From positions 1 through 64,000 of the forward strand of contig NZ_RZQL01000002.1 of assembly GCF_003997935.1 (NCBI RefSeq): a DNA stretch of 64,000 bases. Reading direction: 5' to 3'. Each line of letters starts with the position of its first letter. Position 1 is the first letter of the stretch. Below are positions 33,087 to 41,228 of this stretch, piece after piece. Source of the DNA: Mesorhizobium sp. M7A.F.Ca.US.006.01.1.1. Its GTDB lineage: Bacteria; Pseudomonadota; Alphaproteobacteria; Rhizobiales; Rhizobiaceae. Both the position numbers and the translations under genes were made by a program. The notes under the pieces are model-generated. The model worked only from the letters and a program-made list of their open reading frames with translations. It was not told the origin of the DNA and did no database searches.

Positions 33087-34685
33087 TTACGCCAGTATTG
33101 CCATAGCCGCCTTTTCGCCGATCATCATGGATGGCGCATTGGTGTTGCCACCGATCAATGTCGGCATGACGGAGGCATCAGCGACGCGCAGATTGTCGAA
33201 GCCGCGCACCTTGAGGCCGGCGGGATCAACCACCGCCATGGCGTCGTTGCCCATCCTGGCCGTGCCAACCGGATGATAGACGGTGAGAGCCTCGGCACGC
33301 AGATAGGCGAGAATCTCGTCGTCGGTGTTCACGTCGGGGCCAGGCAGGATTTCCGGTCCGCGGATGCCGCCGAAAACCGGCGAAGCAAGGATCGAACGCG
33401 CGACCTTTATGCCCTCGACGAGGGTCAGTGCATCCTGTTCGTCACTGAAGAAGCGATGGTCTATGAGCATATTGCGGCGGGTGCCGTCGCGCTGAAGTGT
33501 GATTTCGCCGACGCTGCCTGGTCTCAACACACAGGTGTGCACGGCATAGCCGTGGCCATATTCGACGAGCCGACCGCGATGGCTGCGATAGCCCGGCACG
33601 AAGTGGAACTGAATGTCGGGTATGCTCCCGGCATACTTCGTCCTGGCAAAGCCGCCGGCTTCGACATAATTGGTCGTCAGCATGCCTTTGCGCCGGGCGA
33701 AATACTGGAACGGCGCCGCCAGCATCGCCGGAAGATTGGCGAGCGAAACGCCGAGCGTCTTGCGGCTGTTCGATCGCACCGTGATCATGCCATCGACATG
33801 GTCGCGCAAGTTCTTGCCGACGCCCGGCAGGTTCGCGACCGGCTCAATCCCCGCTGCTTTCAGCTCCCCGGCCGGGCCGACGCCGGAAGCAAGCAGAATG
33901 CGCGGCGATCCGATCGCACCCGCGCTGAGGACCACCTCGGCTCGACATCCTAACCGTTGGGTTGCGCCGTCCCTGATCATGTTGACGCCGGTGACGCGCC
34001 GGCGTTCAATCGCCAGATCAAGAACCTCGACGCCCGACAGTATCCGCAGATTCGAGCGGCCGAGAACCGGCCGGACAAAGGCGCTGTAGGCCGAGAAGCG
34101 CTCGCCTCTGTCCTGGGTGACGTTGTAGATGCCGAGGCCGAGTTGGCCACCGGCATTGAAGTCGCGGTTCTCGGGCAGGCCTACGCCTCTGCCTGCCTCA
34201 ACCCACAGCCTGGATACGACGCTGGGATCGCGCGGATTGTCGACCAGCAATTCGCCGTCGAATCCATGATAGGCGGGGCTCTGCAACAGGCAGTTCCGCT
34301 CCAATTTCTTGAAGACCGGCAGGACATCAGCATAGGACCACCCGGCGCAGCCAAGCGCTGCCCATTCGTCGTAGTCCTGCGCGGCGCCACGAATATAGAC
34401 CATCGAGTTGATCGAACTCGACCCGCCGAGAAGCTTACCCCGGTTGACCGGTATGCGGCGGTTGTCGAGCAGCGGCTGCGGCACGCCCTTGTAGCCGTAG
34501 TCGAAGTTCGGATTGCCGTAGAGCGAGAGAATGCCGGCCGGCACGCGCACCCGGGTGCGGTCGTCGCTGCCGCCGGCCTCGATCAGGCAGACGCGGTTGT
34601 CAGGATTGGCGCTCAGCCGGTTGGCCAGGACACAACCAGCCGAGCCCGCTCCGATGACGATATAGTCGAATTCCGCGATGCTCAT
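33087..34685 (-). CDS. GMC family FAD-dependent alcohol/choline dehydrogenase-like oxidoreductase
   Basis: A 532-residue GMC oxidoreductase. It has N-terminal FAD-binding DYIVIGAGSAGCVLANRLS, GKLLGGSSSINSMVYIRG (about residues 82-99), GMC signature 2 (LSAGAIGSPRILLASGVGP, about residue 256) and the C-terminal catalytic HPVGTARMG...NTNAPSMMIGEKAA. It oxidises a primary alcohol to an aldehyde, with electrons passed to oxygen or quinone. Choline dehydrogenase is the best-known relative, but betB and betI partners are absent. It follows the ABC ATPase by 77 bases on the same strand. Confidence 0.88.
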   Translation of the reverse strand: MSIAEFDYIVIGAGSAGCVLANRLSANPDNRVCLIEAGGSDDRTRVRVPAGILSLYGNPNFDYGYKGVPQPLLDNRRIPVNRGKLLGGSSSINSMVYIRGAAQDYDEWAALGCAGWSYADVLPVFKKLERNCLLQSPAYHGFDGELLVDNPRDPSVVSRLWVEAGRGVGLPENRDFNAGGQLGLGIYNVTQDRGERFSAYSAFVRPVLGRSNLRILSGVEVLDLAIERRRVTGVNMIRDGATQRLGCRAEVVLSAGAIGSPRILLASGVGPAGELKAAGIEPVANLPGVGKNLRDHVDGMITVRSNSRKTLGVSLANLPAMLAAPFQYFARRKGMLTTNYVEAGGFARTKYAGSIPDIQFHFVPGYRSHRGRLVEYGHGYAVHTCVLRPGSVGEITLQRDGTRRNMLIDHRFFSDEQDALTLVEGIKVARSILASPVFGGIRGPEILPGPDVNTDDEILAYLRAEALTVYHPVGTARMGNDAMAVVDPAGLKVRGFDNLRVADASVMPTLIGGNTNAPSMMIGEKAAMAILA

Positions 34686-34762
34686 GCCATTCCTGTTTCG
34701 TGATCCACCCCGAAGACCGCCGATGTCTTCCCAAAGCCGAGGTCACTTTTGGGCGACATGCA

Positions 34763-35566
34763 TCAGTGCTCGTCGTCTTCGTCGTTCTTCAAGAGCTCGA
34801 GGATTTCGCGCTTCATGGCGATGAAGTTCGGCTCCATGACCAGATCCATGCTGCGCGGGCGCGGGAGGCCTACGCGGATTTCCTTCTTGATCTGACCGGG
34901 CCGGCCGGACATGACGAGAACCCTGTCCGCCAGCAGGATCGCCTCGTCGATGTCATGGGTAACGAACAGGACCGTCTTCTTGGAATGATCCCAGATCCTC
35001 AGCAGAAGCTTCTGCATTGAGTGACGGGTTTGGCTGTCGAGCGCTCCAAAAGGCTCATCCATCAGCAGCACTTCCGGATCATTGGCGAGCGCACGGGCAA
35101 TCGCCACGCGCTGCTTCATGCCGCCCGACAGCTGCGACGGGTAATGGTTGGCGAACTTTGCCAGACCGACCTCGTGGAGAAAATGCTCGACAATGGCCCT
35201 GCGCTCGGCTGGCGCGATGCCCTTCCGCTTCGGGCCATATTCGACGTTCTGCGCCACCGTTAGCCAGGGAAACAGCGTATAGGCCTGAAACACCATGCCG
35301 CGATCTGGGCCCGGCTCGGTAACTGGCTTGCCGCCGACAGAGATCATGCCGCCGGTTCGCTCCTCGAGGCCGGCTATGAGATAGAGCAGGCTCGACTTGC
35401 CGCAGCCGGATGGGCCGACGATCACGCAGAACTCGTTGGGCACGACATGAAACGAGATGCCGTCCAGCGCCAGCACAGCGTCGTCGCCCTTGCCGTAGCG
35501 CAGGACCACATTGTCGATGCCGATGTCGGAGTTTTTTGGTTTCGTAGCGAGTGTCAGGGCGTCCAT
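34763..35566 (-). CDS. ABC transporter ATP-binding protein, nitrate/sulfonate/taurine type
   Basis: Cytoplasmic ATPase of the SsuB/TauB/NrtD group, 267 residues from ATG 35566 with AGGAG upstream. Walker A is GPSGCGKSSLLYLIAG, Q-loop FQAYTLFPWL, signature LSGGMKQRVAIARAL, Walker B VLLMDEPFGALD, H-loop FVTHDIDEAI. It ends in an acidic tail (KNDEDDEH). It is the third gene of the binding protein-permease-ATPase operon 37567 to 34763 and precedes the GMC oxidoreductase. Confidence 0.9.
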   Translation of the reverse strand: MDALTLATKPKNSDIGIDNVVLRYGKGDDAVLALDGISFHVVPNEFCVIVGPSGCGKSSLLYLIAGLEERTGGMISVGGKPVTEPGPDRGMVFQAYTLFPWLTVAQNVEYGPKRKGIAPAERRAIVEHFLHEVGLAKFANHYPSQLSGGMKQRVAIARALANDPEVLLMDEPFGALDSQTRHSMQKLLLRIWDHSKKTVLFVTHDIDEAILLADRVLVMSGRPGQIKKEIRVGLPRPRSMDLVMEPNFIAMKREILELLKNDEDDEH

Positions 35567-35579
35567 GTCAGCGAACTCC

Positions 35580-36446
35580 TCAATTGGCCCAGGGGGCGAC
35601 GAGGCGGCGGATGCCCCGGAACAATTGGTCGGTGCAAAGACCAAGGATGCCGATCATGGCGATGGCCATGAAGATCACGTCGACCTGGAAGCCACGCATG
35701 GCCTTGAGCGAGATGTAGCCAAGTCCGCTGCGGGCGGCGACGAGTTCGGCCACGACGAGATAGGTCCAGGCCCAGCCCATGGTGACGCGCAGCACATCCA
35801 GCACGTTCGGAAGCGTGGCCGGAAAGACGATGTGGAAGACCGTGTCGCCTCGTTTCGTGCCGAGCGTATAGGCTGCGTTGACCAAGTCGCGCTGAACGCC
35901 GCGGGCGCTGTCGGCGATCATGACCAGCTGCTGGAAGAAGACGCCGAAGACGATGACGGCAACGCGCTGCTCGATGCCGATGCCGATCCACAGGATGAAA
36001 AGCGGCACGAAGGACGTCACCGGAAGATAGCGGATGAAATTGACCAACGGTTCGAGAACGGCCTGGACGATGCGGTAGGTGCCCATCGTCAATCCGAGCG
36101 GCACCGCAACGATGCTCGAAAGGACGAAGCCGATCAACACCACCTGGACGCTGGCGAAAACATGCTCCCACAGCGACCCGTCAAGCGCCATGCTGATGGT
36201 GGTGGACAACACGGATTCGGGGCGAGGGAGGAACATTTCCTTGACCGCACCGGAATAGGTCAGCGCGAACCAGCCGCCGATGACGGCGATCCAGACCATG
36301 AAGCCGAGCGTGATGGAGAGAGCGCGCGGCACAGCCCGAAACGGTGTGGCGATGACTTTCAGGACGGATCGACCGGCCTGACCTTCTTCCACTCTCGCGG
36401 TCACGCCATTGCTGACCAGAGAGCTCGTGTTCGGTGCTAGTGTCAC
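35580..36446 (-). CDS. ABC transporter permease, nitrate/sulfonate/taurine type
   Basis: A 288-residue inner-membrane permease of the TauC/SsuC group with a cytoplasmic N-terminal tail and about six hydrophobic segments. The EAA loop is VNAAYTLGTKRGDTVFHIVFP (about residue 190). The start is GTG at 36446 with AGGG upstream. It follows the binding-protein gene after a 131-bp gap filled largely by short tandem repeats, and precedes the ATPase by 13 bases. Confidence 0.88.
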   Translation of the reverse strand: MTLAPNTSSLVSNGVTARVEEGQAGRSVLKVIATPFRAVPRALSITLGFMVWIAVIGGWFALTYSGAVKEMFLPRPESVLSTTISMALDGSLWEHVFASVQVVLIGFVLSSIVAVPLGLTMGTYRIVQAVLEPLVNFIRYLPVTSFVPLFILWIGIGIEQRVAVIVFGVFFQQLVMIADSARGVQRDLVNAAYTLGTKRGDTVFHIVFPATLPNVLDVLRVTMGWAWTYLVVAELVAARSGLGYISLKAMRGFQVDVIFMAIAMIGILGLCTDQLFRGIRRLVAPWAN

Positions 36447-36503
36447 GGGATACCCTTTTGGGCCGCTTGGACCGGAGGCGCGAGGTCCGCCTCCGGTTCA
36501 GCC

Positions 36504-36592
36504 AAATCACTTTGCAAGGTCAAATTACTTCGCAGGCCAAGTTACTTTGCAAGGCCAAACTACTTTCCAAGGCCAAGCTATTTCCCAAGGAA
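36504..36592. repeat. Degenerate 18-bp tandem repeats between binding-protein and permease genes
   Basis: About five successive units of the form AA-(A/G)-(T/C)-TACTTTGCAAGGCC are seen (unit lengths 18, 17, 18, 18 and a partial), differing at a few positions each. The last unit runs into the stop codon of the binding-protein gene (36578-36580). The unit is AT-richer than the surroundings. The repeats could act as an mRNA spacer or be a slippage-prone region altering transporter gene expression. Confidence 0.75.
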
Positions 36593-37567
36593 GGACGTCT
36601 CGACGAGGTCGTCGTACTTGACGTCCATCTTGAGCTTGCCGAAGCCGCCCCAGATATCGCCGCCTAGTTTGATCAGCTTGCCGGCTTCGCCAGTCTCGCC
36701 ACCGGCGAAGAATTCGGCATTGCGCTGCTTGCCGTAGAAGTTCACACCAGCGGCCGAGGAAGCGAAGTCCTTCGGATCCTTCAGCCAGCCGCCGACGCCT
36801 TTGGCCATGACCTCATACGCCTTCTCAGGATTCTCCTTGATGAACTCGTTGGCCTTGTAGAGGCCCTTCACCAGCGCCTCGACATCTCCGGGGTTCTTCG
36901 TGATGTAGTCGCAGTTGAGCGCCACCACATCGACGATCAAGCCGGGCGTCTTGGAGGAGTCGATCAGCACCTGTCCCTTGTTTTCCTTCTTGGCCAGCGT
37001 CAGATGCGGTTCCCAGGTGACGGCGACGGGAATGCGGTCGGCCATGAAGGCGGCGGCGGCATCGTCCGCCGTCATGTTGGTGATCTTCACATCGGCCTGG
37101 GTGAGACCGGCCTGCTTGAGCAGGATATTGAACCAGAACTGCGACACTGACCCCTCGTTCAGCGCAACGTCCATGCCCTTGAGGTCGGCGATGGTCTTGA
37201 CTCCACTGGGCGCGAGCACGCCATCGCCGCCATGGCTGTCATCCAGCGCATAGACCGACTTGAAGCAGACATCCTTCGAACGATACTTCATGATCTCGTC
37301 GACGGTCGAGGCGCTGCCGTCGAGCTCGCCGGCGGCAACAGCCGCCATATACAGTGATGCTTCCTCGATGATTTCGAGCGAGACATCGAGTCCACCTTCC
37401 TTGAAGTAGCCCATGTCACGGGCAAGGAAGAGCGGCCCGTATCCGACCCAGGTCGTCATGCCCAGTTTCAAGCTGCCAGCTTCGGCGTGGAGGCTCACCG
37501 ATATGGCGCTGAGCGCAATGCCGGCCACAAGCGCGGCCCGGCGAAACTTCGAGATTATTGTCGTCAT
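36578..37567 (-). CDS. ABC transporter substrate-binding protein, NMT1/TauA type
   Basis: A 329-residue periplasmic protein with a Sec signal (residues 1-30, ending LHAEAG). The mature start LKLGMTTWVGYGPLFLARDMGYFKEGGLDV is the hallmark of the nitrate/sulfonate/pyrimidine-precursor binders, and ELDGSASTVDEIMKY and PVAVTWEPHL also fit. ATG at 37567 has AGGGGA at good spacing. A GTG one codon earlier is too close to it. The ligand is not deducible. The LysR-type palindrome at 37739-37753 lies upstream. Confidence 0.87.
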   Translation of the reverse strand: MTTIISKFRRAALVAGIALSAISVSLHAEAGSLKLGMTTWVGYGPLFLARDMGYFKEGGLDVSLEIIEEASLYMAAVAAGELDGSASTVDEIMKYRSKDVCFKSVYALDDSHGGDGVLAPSGVKTIADLKGMDVALNEGSVSQFWFNILLKQAGLTQADVKITNMTADDAAAAFMADRIPVAVTWEPHLTLAKKENKGQVLIDSSKTPGLIVDVVALNCDYITKNPGDVEALVKGLYKANEFIKENPEKAYEVMAKGVGGWLKDPKDFASSAAGVNFYGKQRNAEFFAGGETGEAGKLIKLGGDIWGGFGKLKMDVKYDDLVETSFLGK

Positions 37568-37735
37568 CACGTTCCCCTGTTTTTCTGAAGTCGGGCGTTA
37601 TCCCGGCCCGAACGAAACCCGCTCCGGATGCATCGCCGAAGCCTGTCGCCTGACGTTCTTTTCTTGTTTTCTTTCAGCCGATAGCGGAGCAAAGCACGTT
37701 GGGTGCGCTGCACAAATTATGATTTTCAGTCGTTC

Positions 37736-37755
37736 GGCTTAGGCTGGACCTAACC
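37736..37755. promoter_or_regulatory. LysR-type operator GGCTTAGG-N5-CCTAACC
   Basis: The core TTAGG-N5-CCTAA (37739-37753) is identical to the core of the palindrome at 26588-26602. It lies about 170 bp upstream of the ABC binding-protein start codon. It satisfies T-N11-A. The rest of 37568-37735 shows AT-rich sequence but no other motif I can name. Confidence 0.55.
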
Positions 37756-37856
37756 AGACCGCGTTGCGTTTGCGCCATCGCGATCTCGCCATCAGCAAGC
37801 TGCGCCATTTCTTCCTCGCTCGGCCTGGGAGCACCGCGGATCTATTCCCAGACTCC

Positions 37857-38104
37857 AGCCTTAGACCGCGCCAGCGATCATGGACCCGATATCTGCGGGG
37901 CAACTCCGGGAAAAGCGTATGGCGGCCTTCCGTCGGTTGGCCGGGCGCCAGATCGAGCGTCCGTCGGTCGGAGCCTTCGCCGTCATAACCGCTCTCGACG
38001 TTGACGAACGCGATGACCATGTCAGCGCCGGCGGTGCCCTGCTCGGCTTGCGCGAGCAGCGCCTCGCGCTCCTCGGCGATCCCGCTCGTCCCCGGAACAT
38101 TGCT
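37857..38104 (-). pseudogene. Relics of a GH3 beta-glucosidase-like gene and of an ABC permease end
   Basis: Directly after the stop of the permease at 38105 the minus strand encodes, in one frame, EEREALLAQAEQ, ADMVIAFVNVES and DGEGSDRRTLDLAPGQ (about 38080-37945). These resemble the C-terminal domain of family 3 glycosidases (the EGEG-DR-L-L-P pattern), but there is no start and the similarity stops. Next, 37857-37896 is a nearly identical copy (about 36 of 41 positions) of the permease 3' end at 38107-38147 (DIGSMIAGAV versus QISGSMTAGAV). This looks like deletion scars left after loss of genes from a larger sugar operon. Confidence 0.5.
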
Positions 38105-38932
38105 TTAGCCTTTGACCGCTCCAGCGGTCATGGATCCCGATATCTGCCTATACATCACAATCCCCAGCAAGGCCGGCGGCAAGGCGCCCAGCATCATGAC
38201 GGCGGAAGCGGTTCCCCATTTTACGCCACCGCCGCTCGCGGCGAAGAAGAACGACGCGCCGACCGTCATCGGCACGGCACGGCTGGTTGTCAGCATGAGG
38301 CCGAAGAGGAATTCGTTCCAGGCGGTGATGAAGCCGAAGATGAAGGTTGTGACCAGCGCTGGTCGGATCACCGGCCGGACGATCATCATCATCACCTGCA
38401 AGGAACTTGCGCCATCGACTTTCGCCGCCTCGTCGAGTTCGACCGGTACATCTGAAATCGCGTTCACCAAGATGACGAGCGCAAGCGGCGCGTTGACGAT
38501 GGTCAGGATGAGCCCGAGCCCGATCCGCGTATCGAGCAGGCCCAGCCACTGGTACATCATGTAAAGCGGGATCGCGAAGATGATCAGCGGCACGGCGCGA
38601 AGATTGATGACGATCGGCAGGACCAAGCGCTTTCCCGCCTCGCTGCGCGCGATCGCATAGGCAGCCGGGAACGCGAGCACGATCGCAAGGCCGGTTCCAA
38701 TCAGCGCCGCCACGGTGCTGTTCAGCAGATAGGCATAGATGTTGAAGCGGCTGGTCTGCGTCAGGACCTCCAGATAGTTGTCGAGCGTCGGCTGGCTGAT
38801 CCACAAACCGGGGTTCGTCGAAAGCTCGCGCTGGCTTTTGAGCGATGTGATCAGCGTCACGATAATGGGGAAATTCATCGCCAGCACGGCGATGGCAAAA
38901 ACGATCCAGCGCAGTGCCCTGACCATCGTCAA
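38105..38932 (-). CDS. CUT1 carbohydrate ABC transporter permease, MalG-like
   Basis: A 275-residue inner-membrane permease with six hydrophobic segments. The EAA loop is LDEAAKVDGASSLQVMMMIVRPVIRPAL (about residues 187-214), and the protein ends with QISGSMTAGAVKG, the usual MalG-type terminus. Its ATG overlaps the stop of the MalF-like gene by 4 bases. It works with the MalF-like permease and the family 1 binding protein upstream. No ATPase gene is present in this operon, so a shared MsmK/UgpC-type ATPase from elsewhere is likely used, or it was lost with the downstream genes. Confidence 0.9.
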   Translation of the reverse strand: MTMVRALRWIVFAIAVLAMNFPIIVTLITSLKSQRELSTNPGLWISQPTLDNYLEVLTQTSRFNIYAYLLNSTVAALIGTGLAIVLAFPAAYAIARSEAGKRLVLPIVINLRAVPLIIFAIPLYMMYQWLGLLDTRIGLGLILTIVNAPLALVILVNAISDVPVELDEAAKVDGASSLQVMMMIVRPVIRPALVTTFIFGFITAWNEFLFGLMLTTSRAVPMTVGASFFFAASGGGVKWGTASAVMMLGALPPALLGIVMYRQISGSMTAGAVKG

Positions 38933-39795
38933 AGCTTCCTGCGGCCGGCAAGCCGATTAAGGCCTTGGAGAACGATGAACGACGCCAGGAACAGGACAAC
39001 CGAAGCGGCGACCGCCTTGCCGATAGCCCCTTCCTTGAAGAAGGCCTGGTAGATGTAGATCGACAAGGACGTCGTTGAACCGCCAGCGCCACTGCCGGTC
39101 AGTGCGTAGACATTGTCGAACACCCGGAAACCGTCGATGAAACGGATGAAAAACGCGATGACCAGCGTCGGCTTCATCAATGGCAGGTCGATCCACCGAA
39201 CGATCTCGAACGGTGATGCGCCATCGAGCGAGGAGGCTTCGCGCACGTCGAGCGGTATGGCCGAATAGGCCATGTAGAAGAGCAGGAAGGCGAAAGGCGT
39301 CCATTGCAGCGTTTCCACGACGACAAGCGTGCGGAAGGCATTGTTGATGTCGAGGAAGGCCGGGCTGTCGCCGAACCATTCGAAGAGATAGTAGGGGACG
39401 GGGCCCGCGAATTCATGCAGCACCAGCCGGTACATGAGACCGACCATGGCCGGGGCGACCATCAGCGGCAGCATCAACGGTGCCATCAGGACTGGTCGCC
39501 TGCTCAGAAGCGGCGCCAGGAAGATGGCAAGGAAAAGACCGACCAGACATTCCGCCGATGCGGTAAGAATACCGAAGCGCAGAGAGAACCAGGCCGAACT
39601 CCAGAATTCGCGGTCGTTCAACACCGCGACATAGTTGGCGAAACCACTCAACACCGGACTGCGCAGCGTCTCGAATGTGACGGTCGAAACGGAGTAGATC
39701 AGATTGACGATCGCCGGAAAGCCGAGAAACAGCAACAGGAAGCCGACCAGCGGCGTCAGATACATCCTGCCTTCGGCACGTGTCACAAGGGCCAT
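38929..39795 (-). CDS. CUT1 carbohydrate ABC transporter permease, MalF-like
   Basis: A 288-residue inner-membrane permease. The start is ATG at 39795 (MALVTRAEGRMYLTPLVGF), since upstream in-frame sequence to 39972 is not hydrophobic or family-like. The EAA loop VREASSLDGASPFEIVRWIDLPLMKP lies near residue 190. The binding-protein gene ends 55 bases upstream. It pairs with the MalG-like permease to move a sugar delivered by the binding protein at 39851-41176. Confidence 0.9.
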   Translation of the reverse strand: MALVTRAEGRMYLTPLVGFLLLFLGFPAIVNLIYSVSTVTFETLRSPVLSGFANYVAVLNDREFWSSAWFSLRFGILTASAECLVGLFLAIFLAPLLSRRPVLMAPLMLPLMVAPAMVGLMYRLVLHEFAGPVPYYLFEWFGDSPAFLDINNAFRTLVVVETLQWTPFAFLLFYMAYSAIPLDVREASSLDGASPFEIVRWIDLPLMKPTLVIAFFIRFIDGFRVFDNVYALTGSGAGGSTTSLSIYIYQAFFKEGAIGKAVAASVVLFLASFIVLQGLNRLAGRRKL

Positions 39796-39850
39796 GTCGA
39801 TCCGCCAAACGCGCCGGACACCGAGCCTCGACCCGGCGTCCGGCCAATGA

Positions 39851-41176
39851 TCATTTCTTGAGAAGGTCCTGCATGCCCGCCTTGGTGTGGGCGAGCGCAT
39901 CCTCGAGGCTCTGCTGGCCGGACCAGTAGCCGGTGAACTCCTTTGCCTGCAGCTCATAGACCGGGAGCGCACTCGCGGACGTCGCTCCGGTCATGACATA
40001 GCCGTACTTGCTGGCGTATTCGCCGAGCTTGACGAGGTCGGGACGTTCCTTCGCAACCTTGGCCACGACATCGGAAGACAATGCCGGCGAACCGCCGCTG
40101 CGCGCATAGAGCAAGGCCGCATCCTCGGTGGCGAGCCACTTCAGGAATTTGACGGCACCTTCCTTGTTCTTGGCGTTCTTGTTGAGGCCCAAGCCAAGGC
40201 CGTGGATATGATCAGCGCGTCCGTCGGGACCTGCCGGTGGCGCGACGATCCCGGTCACCTCGGCGACGGCCGGGGATTTTTCGGTGCTGGTCAGATCCGC
40301 CGCCGCGGCATTCCACTGCAGCGCCGTCGCGGCCTGGCCGGATGCGAAGGCCGCGTTGGTTTCCGCATATTCGTAGCTCAGCGAATCCTTGGGCGAAGAA
40401 CCGGCATCATACAGCTTCTTGTAGAGTTCGAGGCCGGTCTTGTAGGCATCGGAATCCACCGTGACATTGCCATCCTTGTCCATCCAGTCGCCGCCGTAGG
40501 AGCGCGGCAGGGACTGGAAGACCATCATGTTGAACAGCAGGTTCTTCATCTGCAGGACCGTGCCGTAGCGCACCGGGCTGTCGGGGTTCACCTGCTTGGT
40601 GAAATAGAGGGCGGTGGCCGCCCAGTCGTCCCAGGTCCAGCTGTCCGGATCTTTCGGCTGCAGCGGCTTGCCGAGATATTTCTGGGCGATTTCACCATAG
40701 GTCTTCTTGGCGGCGTCATCCCTGATCAACGCGTCGACGAGATCCTTGCGGTAGTACATGAAGTGCAACGAAAGGTCTGTCGGCACGCCGTATTGCTTGC
40801 CGTCGAACTGCATCGTCTTGAGAACGGATTCGCCGAAAACCTTGACCGCGTCCGCGCCAAGATCGACCGGCTCCATATAGGGCGCGTAGCGACCGAGCGA
40901 GTAGGTGGCGACGAGGTTCACGTCGAAGGCACTGGATCCGGCCGCCATGTCGGCCTGCAGCTTGTCGTAAAAGCCTTCGCGGTTGAAGAACAGCAGCTCC
41001 ACCTTGTCGGCATCGCTTGCCTGCTTGTTGTAGGTTTCCACGGTTGCCCGCAGTGCGGTTTCCTCGGAGCCGCCAGGCCAGCCGAGCACGGTCACGGTTG
41101 CGTTGGCAAAGGTCGGCAAAGCCGTCCCCGCAAGGAGGGTGGCCATAAGCGCAAAAGACGTCCTGCTCAATTTCAT
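39851..41176 (-). CDS. CUT1 ABC transporter sugar-binding protein (SBP family 1)
   Basis: A 441-residue periplasmic protein with Sec signal MKLSRTSFALMATLLAGTAL (cleavage near NA-TV, residue 27). The start is ATG at 41176 with AAGGGA upstream. Family 1 traits are VTVLGWPGGSEETALRATVETYNKQ, AFDVNLVATYSLGRY, QFDGKQYGVPTDLSLHFMYYRKDL and a C-terminal ASALPVYELQAKEFT. The gene lies between the NanE-NanK fusion (52 bases) and the permease pair, so an amino sugar such as a sialic acid or N-acetylmannosamine is a reasonable ligand. Confidence 0.88.
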   Translation of the reverse strand: MKLSRTSFALMATLLAGTALPTFANATVTVLGWPGGSEETALRATVETYNKQASDADKVELLFFNREGFYDKLQADMAAGSSAFDVNLVATYSLGRYAPYMEPVDLGADAVKVFGESVLKTMQFDGKQYGVPTDLSLHFMYYRKDLVDALIRDDAAKKTYGEIAQKYLGKPLQPKDPDSWTWDDWAATALYFTKQVNPDSPVRYGTVLQMKNLLFNMMVFQSLPRSYGGDWMDKDGNVTVDSDAYKTGLELYKKLYDAGSSPKDSLSYEYAETNAAFASGQAATALQWNAAAADLTSTEKSPAVAEVTGIVAPPAGPDGRADHIHGLGLGLNKNAKNKEGAVKFLKWLATEDAALLYARSGGSPALSSDVVAKVAKERPDLVKLGEYASKYGYVMTGATSASALPVYELQAKEFTGYWSGQQSLEDALAHTKAGMQDLLKK

Positions 41177-41228
41177 GATCGTTCCCTTCTTTTTTGATGA
41201 TTTTTGCATGGCATGACCGGGGGCGCCG

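Noticed and set aside
37739-38020. A 93-codon intact gene on the minus strand.
   Set aside because: Only its first part has family-like sequence (GH3-like) and that begins upstream of the ATG without a start. The rest is Arg-rich out-of-frame reading over the duplicated permease tail.
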